Shown here: piece after piece, positions 16,978 to 25,114 of the stretch
Layout of the letters: each line of letters opens with the position of its first letter
How positions within the stretch are numbered: the first letter of the stretch is position 1
NCBI GenBank assembly: GCA_963742655.1
Contig: CAVUMM010000005.1
Span: 1 to 64,000, forward strand
Source: JAICLK01 sp963742655
GTDB lineage: Bacteria > Patescibacteriota > Saccharimonadia > Saccharimonadales > UBA4665
DNA: 64,000 nt
Direction: 5' to 3'
Notes under the pieces: generated by a model
What the model was told of the DNA's origin: nothing
The model's database searches: none
What the model saw: the letters and a program-made list of their open reading frames with translations, nothing else
Translations under genes and position numbers: made by a program

Positions 16978-17791
16978 ATGCTAACAGATTCGAACGCTAT
17001 ACGGACATATTTCGCCAAGCTCGGACTTGATATGGAAATTGCCGATATCTATCTTGCCCTGCACTCGTACGGCCCGCAAACGATATCGGAACTGTCGCGC
17101 AGCGCCCGGGTTGAGCGCACGCGTATTTATCGCTTGATAGACAAATTGATGACGTCAAACCTGATAGAGGTAGAAAGCCACTACAAACGAGGCGTTATCA
17201 AAGCCGCGCCGATCGCCAACCTGAATATACTCATTAGCCAAAAGGAGCAAGAACTAAAGGGGCTGCAGGACGAGCTCGGCCTGATAGAGCAAGTGTTAGC
17301 CCGCAACAGCATTTCCAGCCCGGCCACGCGCGTACAATTTTATCGGGGGCCCGAAGGCGTCCGCCAAATGCAGTGGAACCTGTTCCGCGCCAAAAAGGAA
17401 ATCCAGAGCATCATGCACGGACCGATGCAGGACGCTACCGGCGATACTTTCTTCAAGCGTTGGACGGATAAATGGAACCAGGGTGACTGGCGCTGCCAAA
17501 TTCTGCTTGATGAATCATTTTTTAGCCCAAAGCAATAAGTGGCACCGGCAACACCCGGGCGTCGTTCCCAAATCACACTTTTCGCGCGTGCTCGACCCGT
17601 CGAAGTTCCCTATCAAATTCGAAGTCGACATTTACGATGATGTCGTCGCCTATTACAACTGGCACGACGGTGAGGTTTTTGGCATCGAGATATACAACAA
17701 AGACATCGCCGAATTTCAGCGGACGTACTTTGAAATGATGTGGTCGCAGGCCAAGCCGCCCAAAGAGGACCTTGGCCGCGCTAAAGAGTAA
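16978..17791 (+). pseudogene. TrmB-family transcriptional regulator, one frameshift
   Basis: Residues 1-75 form a winged helix of the TrmB type: MEIADIYLALHSYGPQTISELSRSA, then VERTRIYRLIDKL and the wing LIEVESHYKRGV. A coiled-coil linker (LISQKEQELKGLQDEL) and an effector or dimer domain (VQFYRGPEGVRQM) follow. At 17519-17524 a run of six T moves the frame, and the remaining 90 codons (HFLAQSNKW onward) continue to 17791 in the next frame. With the break repaired the protein is 270 aa, the normal length. Start chosen at the ATG at 16978. TrmB members often sense sugars, but this ligand is unknown. Confidence 0.72.
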
Positions 17792-17838
17792 TTGATTGCT
17801 GCAACAGGGGCGTGGCGTTTTTATACTGAAGCGATTTA

Positions 17839-18579
17839 CTAGCAAACACCGGTGTCCTGGGGGACGCTGACCCAGGGCGAGTTGGCCGTGAACGGACTGA
17901 CGATATCCATTCTGAAACTGTACGCGTATTTACCGTTCGCTAACGCACTCAATAGCGGCTGCGAAGGGTCATTTGCAGTGATAAGAACTCCCGGTGAGCC
18001 TGCGCTGATCGTCTGGGAATGTTGCGCAGGACTGACCGGCGGCAGGCTGGGATTGGTTCCGCTGTCTATACGCGATTCCCAGAACCAGCTTATTTTCGTG
18101 TCCGCATTAAATGGCTGGCCGAGCGTGAGTTGGGCTGATTGCACGGCATAAACTTGATCGCTTTGGCCCTGGTCGCAGGTAGGTGTGATCTGGTTCGGAT
18201 TGAGGCTGAGGGTCGCATTCACATTGCTGTGCGAAGATTGGTTGGCGGCAGACTGTGTGCCGTTCGTGGTTTGGCCGGAAGAAGAACCGGCCTGATGCTG
18301 GCTTTCGTCATGGCGGGCATTTCCTTTTTCTGACGAATGCGTATCCGTAGGCTTTGTAGCGATGTTCCCACTGTTTGTTTGATTCGATGGTTGTGCCGGC
18401 AAAGCAACCGGCAGCCCGACAATATGTGCGGCGCGCTGAATAGAGCTGCGTGCCGAAGCGTTGCTACCAACAAACAGCACACACACGGCAACTAAGGTAA
18501 GTATCAAGGCCGGTGTCGCATTCGCGCGGCGCATTCCACGCCAGGCGTTCAAAAGCAAAATGCTAAAAAATCTAATCAT
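17839..18579 (-). CDS. Exported, membrane-anchored protein with Ser/Gln/Asn-rich linker
   Basis: Residues 20-40 form one hydrophobic helix (ATPALILTLVAVCVLFVG) after an Arg-containing start, so this is either an uncleaved signal anchor or a signal peptide ending near SNASA. Residues 60-125 are a low-complexity spacer rich in Ser, Asn, Gln, Thr. The C-terminal 120 residues form a compact domain with two cysteines (PTCDQG and the last residue, TGVC) that may make a disulfide, and a Trp pair (ISWFWESR). I do not know the family. It is likely displayed on the cell surface. Confidence 0.6.
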   Translation of the reverse strand: MIRFFSILLLNAWRGMRRANATPALILTLVAVCVLFVGSNASARSSIQRAAHIVGLPVALPAQPSNQTNSGNIATKPTDTHSSEKGNARHDESQHQAGSSSGQTTNGTQSAANQSSHSNVNATLSLNPNQITPTCDQGQSDQVYAVQSAQLTLGQPFNADTKISWFWESRIDSGTNPSLPPVSPAQHSQTISAGSPGVLITANDPSQPLLSALANGKYAYSFRMDIVSPFTANSPWVSVPQDTGVC

Positions 18580-18775
18580 ATTCGGTCACTCATCGTGCCC
18601 TAGCAGACAATTATAGCATAAGAGCCGCGATAATGCTATTTTCCACATATAATTTAGTTTGATGCAAGTCGAGTAAAAACAATCCCACTTAAGTCCAGCG
18701 GGCCTTAAGCTATTGCAAATCTTCCCTGTAGACAGTAGGCTGATACTAAAGATTGCCTAAGTATATGGAGGATTT

Positions 18776-19279
18776 ATGAAGGCGTTGCAAGATTTAGAGA
18801 ACTGGCTTAATGAAATTTTCGGCAAGAAAGCTCCGACCCTGCCGGAAGGCGGCAAGAAATTCGTAGTAAAGTACCTGCCCTGGTTCAGCCTTATGGTCGG
18901 GATACTCACGTTATACGGCGTCTACTTGTTGTGGCACTGGGCTCACTGGGCAAACCAGGCCGCGAGCTACGTCAACTCCTGGAACGCATACTACGGGCAG
19001 CCGCTTATCCATCTCAATCACATGACAGCTGTATTATGGCTCGGCTTGCTGGTGCTTACCGCAGAAGCTGTGGTGTACCTGGCGGCATTTCCGGCCACAC
19101 GCGCCCGGCGGAAACAGGGCTGGAATTTGTTATTTTATGCTACGTTGATAAATATCGTATACGGCTTCCTTGTAATGTTCACAAGCTACGGAAACGTTGG
19201 CAGCTTTATTGGCGGCATAGTCAGTAGCGCCGGCGGATTTTACTTCCTATTCCAGGTCCGAGATAGATACAAGCACTGA
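18776..19279 (+). CDS. Polytopic membrane protein of unknown function
   Basis: A 167-aa protein with GGAGG eight bases before its ATG. After a cytoplasmic stretch of about 35 residues there are four hydrophobic segments: FSLMVGILTLYGVYLLWHW, HMTAVLWLGLLVLTAEAVVYL, LLFYATLINIVYGFLVMF, and FIGGIVSSAGGFYFLFQV. His and Trp residues gather between helices 1 and 2 (HWAHWANQ). No enzyme motif is visible. It stands alone between two oppositely regulated genes. Confidence 0.65.
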   Translation: MKALQDLENWLNEIFGKKAPTLPEGGKKFVVKYLPWFSLMVGILTLYGVYLLWHWAHWANQAASYVNSWNAYYGQPLIHLNHMTAVLWLGLLVLTAEAVVYLAAFPATRARRKQGWNLLFYATLINIVYGFLVMFTSYGNVGSFIGGIVSSAGGFYFLFQVRDRYKH

Positions 19280-19464
19280 CCTTCGATGTTGACGTCACGC
19301 AAACATATCGAAGTGCTTTTGTAATAATCACTTCAAGCAAGTCATTATTTCAGAAAAAGCTTTTGCTTTTCTATAATAATATTGACTAATTAGCATTTTT
19401 ACAGTATAATGCTAACGTAAATCTCTTCCGGATTGAGAACCGGATAGAATAAGGAGTTTGGGAT

Positions 19465-20136
19465 ATGAAAAAGTTGCATATGCTCGCCAGTGCGAGCGTT
19501 ACCGGCGTTGTCGTTGCCGGTTTAATCGTTACCCCTGTTTTGGCGTGCCACCCGCAAGGTAAGATCGTCAAGAACGTGCAGGATAATACAACCAATAGTG
19601 ATGTCGCTGACGCGAACGACGAATCGAGCGCATTAACTGTCAACAATGGCGATGTGCTTACCTACACCGTCACTGTCAGCAACCAAGAAACGCAAGAAGG
19701 CGACAAACACCAGGCCGACATGACTAATACTGTCTTGACCGACAACTTGCCCAGCGGCGTGGAACTCGTGAGCAACCCAAGTGAAAGCACTGTCACTGAA
19801 AACCTTGGCACTATCAAAGCCAAAGGCAGCGTTACCAAGCAATACCAGGTAAAGGTTACCGAAACCACCGACGGTGCTGTGCTTACTAACAAAGCCTGCT
19901 TTACCAGCGGAAGCAACCTTGGCGAAAAGTACAGCCAGAATGGTTGCGACGTAGCAATCGTGAAGGTTCACGTGCCGACAACTCCTACGCCTACTCCGAC
20001 CCCAACGCCTACTCCAGCTCAGCCTACTACAACATTGCCGAACACCGGCGCTGGCAACTTTATTGTCCCAGCTGCTGCGGTAAGCGTACTCGGCTACTTG
20101 GGCTACCTGCTTCGCCTGAAGCGCCACAACGCTTAA
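19465..20136 (+). CDS. LPNTG-anchored surface protein with DUF11-like domain
   Basis: A 223-aa protein with a cleavable signal peptide (MKKLHMLASASVTGVVVAG, cleaved near VLACH). Residues 55-165 resemble a DUF11/Ig-like repeat: NNGDVLTYTVTVSNQ, then LTDNLPSGVELVSNP, then TVTENLGTI, a pattern common in Gram-positive surface proteins. A Pro-Thr repeat spacer (TPTPTPTPTP) leads to a sortase signal LPNTG at residue 191, a hydrophobic helix and an RLKRHNA tail. This is direct evidence for a sortase-bearing, single-membrane cell. A ribosome-binding site AAGGAG precedes the ATG. Confidence 0.85.
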   Translation: MKKLHMLASASVTGVVVAGLIVTPVLACHPQGKIVKNVQDNTTNSDVADANDESSALTVNNGDVLTYTVTVSNQETQEGDKHQADMTNTVLTDNLPSGVELVSNPSESTVTENLGTIKAKGSVTKQYQVKVTETTDGAVLTNKACFTSGSNLGEKYSQNGCDVAIVKVHVPTTPTPTPTPTPTPAQPTTTLPNTGAGNFIVPAAAVSVLGYLGYLLRLKRHNA

Positions 20137-20160
20137 ACAAAATAAAAACTATTTGAAAAA

Positions 20161-20191
20161 TGAAGGCGGTCCGCAAGGGCTGCCTTTTTGT
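20161..20191 (+). terminator. Rho-independent terminator of the LPNTG gene
   Basis: AAGGC and GCCTT arms with a GC-rich centre followed by TTTTTG, just after the stop codon at 20136. Confidence 0.6.
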
Positions 20192-20208
20192 TATCCGGCA
20201 AAGTATCT

Positions 20209-20236
20209 CCATTACTTTTGCTGCCAAAAGTAATGG
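20209..20236. repeat. Perfect 12-bp inverted repeat
   Basis: CCATTACTTTTG and its complement around a 4-nt loop in the convergent space between the LPNTG gene and the HAD gene. It may serve as a terminator for the minus strand or be a small repeat element. Confidence 0.55.
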
Positions 20237-20327
20237 AAGTATGAGTTGGGCTAAGGAAATAGAAGGGATGAGTTTTCCGGGGAAAGAATAGTACCAGTTT
20301 AGCCGGAAAATATAGAAAATTTCAATT

Positions 20328-21155
20328 TCAGAACAGCTTTTTGCCATCGTTATGCGCCTGCACCAGATGCGGAATCCTGCCCAAATTCTCTACCACCCGC
20401 ACAGCCCCGGCCTCTTTCAGCTCCGCCGGCGTTCCAAATCCATGGCTGATGCCTATGGCATGTAGTCCGGCCGCCTGTGCCGCCTGCATATCAACGGGAT
20501 GGTCACCCAATACAATAACCTCGTTCGGTTGCACGCCCAGTTTGTCCATAAGCTTTAAAATACCTTCGGGATCCGGCTTAGTTTTGGTTACGTCGTCGCA
20601 GGTCACAATAGCAAACTCTGGCATGCCATTTACTGCCTTCGCCCGATTGATAAATGCTTGCAATTTTTCTAAATCACTTGCGGCTTTACTCTGGAATAAC
20701 GTAGTGTGGCCAAGAACTGGCAGTGCAACGCCGAAATTCCGTACGATATGGTGCGGACTGCCGCTAGAAAAAATGCCAAAGCCGGTTTTGCTGGCCCCGA
20801 GCCAATTAAATAATTCCGTCAATCCATGAAATGGGTGGACATACAACGGCGCGAGACGATCCTGAATCGGATCAAGTCTTTGATTCAGCTCGTCGAAATC
20901 AATTTTTTCTAGGTGGTGCTCGTGAGTATTGCCAAACATCAGGCGAAGGGTCTTCTCGAACGTCTCGCGCGTGCTGCCGCCCACTGATTTATTGATGTAA
21001 CTTTCATATACTTCATACGCCGGGATGTCGTGCCGCGGTACGCCTCGCTCCACAAGATATTCCGCAGCTGCCTCGTATTGGCCGTGACGAATTAAATACA
21101 ACGTATTGACCAACGTCCCGTCAGCATCAGATATGATCGCCTTGATTTTTCCCAT
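20328..21155 (-). CDS. HAD-superfamily hydrolase, subfamily IA
   Basis: A 275-aa protein. Motif I is ISDADGTLVNT, with the first Asp as nucleophile; the usual Phe between the two Asp residues is Ala. Motif II is IFSSGSPHHI, and motif III/IV is TKPDPEGILK with VLGDHPVDMQAA. A large helical cap lies between motifs I and II (residues 15-110). Gene and product are intact. Enzymes of this branch dephosphorylate phosphoglycolate or similar sugar phosphates, and specificity cannot be told. The stop is near a 12-bp inverted repeat. Confidence 0.78.
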   Translation of the reverse strand: MGKIKAIISDADGTLVNTLYLIRHGQYEAAAEYLVERGVPRHDIPAYEVYESYINKSVGGSTRETFEKTLRLMFGNTHEHHLEKIDFDELNQRLDPIQDRLAPLYVHPFHGLTELFNWLGASKTGFGIFSSGSPHHIVRNFGVALPVLGHTTLFQSKAASDLEKLQAFINRAKAVNGMPEFAIVTCDDVTKTKPDPEGILKLMDKLGVQPNEVIVLGDHPVDMQAAQAAGLHAIGISHGFGTPAELKEAGAVRVVENLGRIPHLVQAHNDGKKLF

Positions 21156-21188
21156 GGGGCGATTATACCAGAGAAATGCCCTGGTTTA

Positions 21189-22037
21189 TCAGATAGTTTC
21201 AGTGGCGTTCGCTATCAGCATGTCGGCGTAGCTTTCGAACCACTGCCCTCCCGGCGGCCCGCCGTGCGTCGGGCCGTCGGATTCGCCGGGCACTTTTATC
21301 CAAAGATACGCGTCGGCGTATTTGCCGACTGGCGGATTAGTCGTGGGTTTCGGCCCTAAGCCGCGTCCCGGCGGGTTGAACCAGTCGTTAGTAGCCGGGC
21401 CCTGGCCGTTGCGGCCGGTGTCTACCACGTAGCGATTGCCGCCAAGTTTCGCGGCAATTGCATCGCCGTACGCCGCCTCGTCGCGCGTCCACTGAAAATT
21501 CGATACGTTCAGCGAAAAACCGCAAGCTTTGTCAACGCCTGCTTTTTGCAACCGATCAACCATAGTGCTAACCGGCTGCCATGCGCTGTGACCGGCGTCG
21601 ATATACGTGGATGCCAGAGTGTGATCAGCCAGCACCTCCGCCGCGTACGACAGATCTGCCAAACGCTCGGCTTGATCCGACCGGCTCAACGCATCCAGGT
21701 TCGCCAGAGCATCCGGCTCCAATATGATAATGGCTCGACGATTGCCAACTCCAGCCGCCAACAGATCAACCCACGCTCGATACGACGCCGAGCTGCCTGC
21801 TCCGCCGGCCGCATAACCGCCGCTGTCACGCCCGGGGATATTGTATATTACGATTTGAGCGAGCGATCCCTGGCTCACTGCAGCAGAAACCAACTCATCC
21901 GCTTCCCGGCGGACATCAGCTATCCAGTCGCCAAGCCAACGCGCCACCGGACGTGACGCGATCTGCTTTGGCCGACCCGCCAATGACAGATTCGGATCAA
22001 TGTAAAGTTTGGCGCCGTGAATAGAATTATCAGTCAT
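21189..22037 (-). CDS. Glycoside hydrolase family 6 (cellulase-type), no signal peptide
   Basis: A 282-aa catalytic domain. GH6 hallmarks appear in order: VIYNIPGRDSGGYAAGG with R70-D71, ILEPDALANLDAL with D109, TYIDAGHSAW, GFSLNVSNF, NDWFNPPGRGLG and WIKVPGESDG near residue 262. The family cleaves beta-1,4-glucan with inversion. There is no signal peptide or anchor at the ATG, and I found no upstream in-frame or shifted sequence that would supply one; the bactofilin-like gene ends 41 nt upstream. No carbohydrate-binding module is attached. Either the enzyme works in the cytoplasm on imported oligosaccharides or it leaves by another route. Confidence 0.82.
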   Translation of the reverse strand: MTDNSIHGAKLYIDPNLSLAGRPKQIASRPVARWLGDWIADVRREADELVSAAVSQGSLAQIVIYNIPGRDSGGYAAGGAGSSASYRAWVDLLAAGVGNRRAIIILEPDALANLDALSRSDQAERLADLSYAAEVLADHTLASTYIDAGHSAWQPVSTMVDRLQKAGVDKACGFSLNVSNFQWTRDEAAYGDAIAAKLGGNRYVVDTGRNGQGPATNDWFNPPGRGLGPKPTTNPPVGKYADAYLWIKVPGESDGPTHGGPPGGQWFESYADMLIANATETI

Positions 22038-22078
22038 AATACACTCATTCTAATCTATTAGCGTCAAGTATCGGCAGC

Positions 22079-23245
22079 TTATTTTGACTTGTGGCCATGC
22101 GTAATCGGCACCCGGTAGTGCGGCTTTGGCAATTGGTTGATGTGCGACAGGATGATACCGAGCCCGAACCAGAATGCCACCAGCGACACCAGCGCGCCAA
22201 GGAATGGCACGAAGTACAGCAACAGCAGTACCGCGGCACCGACCAGCATGATGAGCAACGCGTTGGTGTTGTTCAGCATCAACAAACGGCCGGTGTAATA
22301 GGCGGCGAAAGGCCCCGCCATCAGCGCCACCAGCAGCCAAGCTACGAGCGCCAGGAGTCCCAACGGGAGGCCTACGATCGTAAACATCACCAAAATGATG
22401 ATGACCGGCACGACTATACTGGCCGCAAAGCCTATCAAAAACGTTCTGCCCGGATGCTCGACAGCAACTTGTGTCGCAGTGTGAAATGTCTGGGGCAAGA
22501 GCAGCACCAGCACCATCGCAAGTATCAGCAGCGTCACGAACAGGTACAATGCGAACCACAATCCGCCGCGGATAAACGCCCCGTAATGCACGGGCGAAGT
22601 TTTGTTGCTCGGCTGTTTATGTGTCACCATGCCGCCGACATGCGCGCCATTGGCCTGCGATAGCATATCTTTGCTGGTGTACGTAATATTGCCGCCGATG
22701 CTCGCGCCGCTGCCGAGCGTCAATTGCCCGTCGGCCGACTGCACGTTGCGGCCGATTTTGCCGTTGATCGTCACGGTACTGGCCGCTGCCGCCAAATCCC
22801 GGCCCACGGAACCATTCAGCGTCAAATCCTGGCCGGCAATACTGGCATCGGTTTTGACCTGGCCATTGGACTCCAGCGTAACATTCTGCCCCATCACGCT
22901 TAGATTGTGCCCGGCCGAGCCGGTAATGCTTACATCCTGCCCAGCCACCCGGATGCTGCCTTCGACCGTGCCGGATACATGCACGTTCTGGCCGGCACAG
23001 ATTACATCGCCTGAAACTTTGCCGGTAATCGTAATATTCTGGCCGGCGCATATCACATCGCCGTTCACCGTTCCAGCCACGTCAATCGATTTCCCGGCCG
23101 CGTATACGGTTTGATTGACCACCTGATTCTCCGCCACCGTAATATTATCGCCATGCCGGAAACTCTGCGCATGTGCCACCGCCGCCCAGCCTAAAATCGG
23201 CAACGCCACAATTATGCCGGCGAGCCACAACTTCTTGCGTTTCAT
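22079..23245 (-). CDS. Bactofilin-like beta-helix protein with multi-helix membrane domain
   Basis: Start at the ATG at 23245, seven bases after GGAGG. A signal peptide (LWLAGIIVALPILGWAAVAHA) leads to about 180 residues of short repeats on the pattern NGDVICAGQNITITGKVSG, which would fold as a right-handed beta helix like polymer-forming cytoskeletal proteins. Residues 225-375 form about four transmembrane helices (FALYLFVTLLILAMVLVLL, ALLIMLVGAAVLLLLYFVPF and others) and end in a basic tail. This puts the beta-helix outside the membrane, unlike classical cytoplasmic bactofilins. It may help shape the envelope; this is inference. Confidence 0.7.
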   Translation of the reverse strand: MKRKKLWLAGIIVALPILGWAAVAHAQSFRHGDNITVAENQVVNQTVYAAGKSIDVAGTVNGDVICAGQNITITGKVSGDVICAGQNVHVSGTVEGSIRVAGQDVSITGSAGHNLSVMGQNVTLESNGQVKTDASIAGQDLTLNGSVGRDLAAAASTVTINGKIGRNVQSADGQLTLGSGASIGGNITYTSKDMLSQANGAHVGGMVTHKQPSNKTSPVHYGAFIRGGLWFALYLFVTLLILAMVLVLLLPQTFHTATQVAVEHPGRTFLIGFAASIVVPVIIILVMFTIVGLPLGLLALVAWLLVALMAGPFAAYYTGRLLMLNNTNALLIMLVGAAVLLLLYFVPFLGALVSLVAFWFGLGIILSHINQLPKPHYRVPITHGHKSK

Positions 23246-23316
23246 AGACAAACCTCCGCTTACCTACTACTTATTTTACTCCCTAGCACAAGCGCGATAA
23301 ATCAAACCCGCAGACT

Positions 23317-23363
23317 CGTCATTCCCAGCTCGACCGGGAATCCAGTCAGATATGAATCCTTTT
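23317..23363. repeat. Palindromic intergenic repeat, half copy
   Basis: CGTCATTCCC, then AGCTCGACC, then GGGAATCCAGTCAGATATGAATCC. This matches the left half of the repeat at 43452 and 46541. Confidence 0.6.
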
Positions 23364-23401
23364 TTGTTTGAACTCTGAAATTTGATATTTTGAATAAGAT
23401 T

Positions 23402-23617
23402 TTACATCCTTAAGAACGAAAACAAATGATAGACTAGATACGCTGGCCAAACGAGAGATTTGAGTACAGCTGTTACATACGCTCCGAACCCGACAGCTTG
23501 CCCCCAGTAATAAATAACCGCTCCGATAAACCCCAGGAAATAAACCGCACCACCGGCACCGCCGCCGCCCTTCATACCCTTGCCCTTCCACTGCTTAGTT
23601 TCCCCATGCTCCGTCAT
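23402..23617 (-). CDS. Small glycine-rich membrane protein, 71 aa
   Basis: An AGGGAGG ribosome-binding site precedes the ATG at 23617. A Lys/Gly-rich start (KGKGMKGGGGAGG) is followed by two hydrophobic stretches (AVYFLGFIGAVIYYW and AYVTAVLKSLVWPAYLVYHLF). Proteins of this pattern occur widely in Actinobacteria and CPR genomes without known function. It is intact and stands alone. Confidence 0.7.
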   Translation of the reverse strand: MTEHGETKQWKGKGMKGGGGAGGAVYFLGFIGAVIYYWGQAVGFGAYVTAVLKSLVWPAYLVYHLFSFLRM

Positions 23618-23754
23618 AACGCTTCCTCCCTTTATACAAACTAATTATAATCCTGCACCTCAATCCCCAACAATCTCAATGACCCCCGTCACTCCCCCAA
23701 ATTCACATTTTCCCCATCTGTTCCGGGACTGTCCCGTCCTAAGCAAAACCATAA

Positions 23755-23955
23755 CAGCATGGCCATGCTAACGGACTAAATACCCAGGGCGATGCCCTAT
23801 GGCAGCAATTCAGAACCAAAAGCGCCCGCGACCAACTATGTTGGTACGAAAGCATTCTGGAAGTAATATCAAAACGAAACGCCCCACAACTATTGATAAA
23901 AAACCTAGAAACCCAAGTAAAAACCCTACGCCGATTCATCATCGGCGAAAAGTGA
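23755..23955 (+). pseudogene. Remnant reading frame without a start codon
   Basis: Open for 66 codons with a protein-like composition in its last 54 (DALWQQFRTKSARDQLCWYE, then LEVISKRNAPQLLIKNLE and LRRFIIGEK), ending at TGA 23953. No ATG, GTG or TTG lies in frame, so it is probably the 3' end of a decayed gene. It ends 30 bp before the left copy of the tRNA-Arg repeat, which suits debris next to an integration site. The rest of 23618-23984 shows nothing recognisable. Confidence 0.35.
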
Positions 23956-24018
23956 ACTAAGTCCGGAAATTTAAAGTACTAGTTTTGGTAGCGCCGGCTG
24001 GATTAGTGCAAGTAAAAA

Positions 24019-24441
24019 TTATGGCTTGATGGTTATTCGGCCAGCGTTATAATCAAACTTTATACTTCGGAATTGGTCAAAAAAGCCGCTCTGTCCGACA
24101 AGACCAAAGCCATGTTTCGCTATATCTGAAGAAAAAAGTGCTGTAATGTTACGCGTCTCATTGCCTACCGTAATGCCAATTGGGTGTCGATAGCATTTGA
24201 CTAGTTTGGGTTTTGCAGTTCCATCACCAGCGATGCCCCCTACTGCTTGGAATTCACCAGATTCTAAATTGAGCCCTAGGAGTTCACCTACTTCGGCGTG
24301 AAATATACACTCATCAGCGCCAGAATCGATCAGAGCTAAATATGATATAGTTTCGCGCTTAAAATGTAATTCAATTTTTATGATTGGTTTAAGAGTATTT
24401 TTTAACTTTCGGTACTTTAGATTAATTGACGCCCTAGGCAT
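24019..24441 (-). CDS. Retropepsin-like aspartic protease
   Basis: A 140-aa soluble protein with the single-domain retropepsin layout. The catalytic motif ALIDSGADECIF is at residues 36-47 (D39-S40-G41-A42, a DSG variant of DTG). A flap-like region (GGIAGDGTA) and a hydrophobic-hydrophobic-Gly element (HGFGLVGQSGFFDQF) follow. As in retroviral proteases, one chain supplies half the active site, so it should act as a homodimer. It is the downstream partner of a DUF5678 gene 19 bp away. I recall this pairing from archaeal and CPR genomes. The target is unknown. Confidence 0.75.
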   Translation of the reverse strand: MPRASINLKYRKLKNTLKPIIKIELHFKRETISYLALIDSGADECIFHAEVGELLGLNLESGEFQAVGGIAGDGTAKPKLVKCYRHPIGITVGNETRNITALFSSDIAKHGFGLVGQSGFFDQFRSIKFDYNAGRITIKP

Positions 24442-24460
24442 ACGCCAAGGGTATCATATA

Positions 24461-24652
24461 TTATCCGATATAGGGTACGAATTTTGTTGGCACTTTAAAA
24501 AGTATTGGATTTTTAAATCCCTTACTGCGTGCGCCCTGCAAAACTTCTTTTGCTTTTTTACCATGCGAAATAACAGACTTTTCGTCGTCTTTTAAAGCTA
24601 CCCACTCTCCTTTGTACATATCATACAAGGGTGTCAGATCTGTAATATCCAT
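24461..24652 (-). CDS. DUF5678-family small protein
   Basis: A 63-aa protein with the DUF5678 pattern YKGEWVALKDDEKSVISHG, then AKEVLQGARSKGFKNP and a terminal FKVPTKFVPYIG. The family is small, soluble and uncharacterised. It lies 19 bp upstream of the retropepsin-like gene, so the two form a bicistronic unit inside the tRNA-flanked islet. Function unknown; a substrate or inhibitor of the adjacent protease is one possibility. Confidence 0.65.
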   Translation of the reverse strand: MDITDLTPLYDMYKGEWVALKDDEKSVISHGKKAKEVLQGARSKGFKNPILFKVPTKFVPYIG

Positions 24653-24766
24653 TGCTACCCCCTATTTAAGTTTTTGTATGCAGATAATGCAAGCATTAAC
24701 AGCTTAATATTATCATAAGCGCTAGCTTTATCTTGTAATATTATTCGCCTACATTCAAAGTAAAAT

Positions 24767-24841
24767 TGGTAGCGCCGGCTGGATTTGAACCAGCAATAGT
24801 GGGATAGAAGCCCACAGGTTTATCCATTAGCCTACGGCACC
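24767..24841 (-). tRNA. tRNA-Arg(UCU), CCA encoded
   Basis: Folded by eye: acceptor GGTGCCG with CGGCGCT (two G-U pairs), anticodon stem GTGGG/CCCAC with loop CTTCTAT (anticodon TCT), T arm GCTGG-TTCAAAT-CCAGC, 4-nt variable loop, discriminator A and CCA at 24767-24769. The D stem has one C-A mismatch. It reads AGA codons. Its 5' end is only about 6 nt from the stop codon of the DUF2188 gene, so it must be co-transcribed with that unit or use a promoter inside it. Its 3' end is repeated at 23985. Confidence 0.9.
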
Positions 24842-24847
24842 CAAAAG

Positions 24848-25114
24848 TTATTGTCTATCTATCAGAACGCCCTTGTTATCGAAGATAATAACTTCAGAAT
24901 TTCTTCTAGCAGCCTTAGATTTTGCATCTTGAATCGCATCAGTCTTTGTCGCAAAGAGCGTACCACGACCACTTTTAGCACTGGCCTTACGCACATACCA
25001 ACCCCCACCGTTCTGGACAACAAAGTAACTATCCATGCCTTTTTCAACGGCCTGAACATATTCTCGAACTTGCTTGTTCGACTTTGCTGGTTGGGGTAAT
25101 GTTTTAAATGTCAT
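24848..25114 (-). CDS. DUF2188-family protein
   Basis: An 88-aa protein. The pattern YFVVQNGGGWYVRKASAKSG, then ATKTDAIQDAKSKAARR and VIIFDNKGVLID matches DUF2188, a small alpha/beta domain of unknown role. The ATG overlaps the end of the zeta-like kinase gene by 11 nt, so translation is coupled. Its position makes it a candidate antitoxin or accessory for the kinase, although classical epsilon antitoxins are different and lie upstream. The tRNA-Arg gene follows almost at once. Confidence 0.65.
   Translation of the reverse strand: MTFKTLPQPAKSNKQVREYVQAVEKGMDSYFVVQNGGGWYVRKASAKSGRGTLFATKTDAIQDAKSKAARRNSEVIIFDNKGVLIDRQ

Larger units (their letters stand above)
23985..24785. mobile_element. 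Mini-islet bounded by a 20-bp tRNA-Arg repeat
   Basis: TTGGTAGCGCCGGCTGGATT occurs at 23985-24004 and again at 24766-24785, where it is the 3' end of the tRNA-Arg gene, including the encoded CCA. This is the classic attL/attR layout of an element integrated at a tRNA 3' end. The 781-bp interval carries only a retropepsin-like gene and a DUF5678 gene, both on the minus strand, and about 110 bp of AT-rich DNA. No integrase is inside, so the element is either a remnant or mobilised in trans. Confidence 0.65.

Noticed and set aside
23739..23942. Minus-strand 67-aa frame rich in Cys and Trp
   Set aside because: It is antisense to a more protein-like plus-strand remnant and has no ribosome-binding site.
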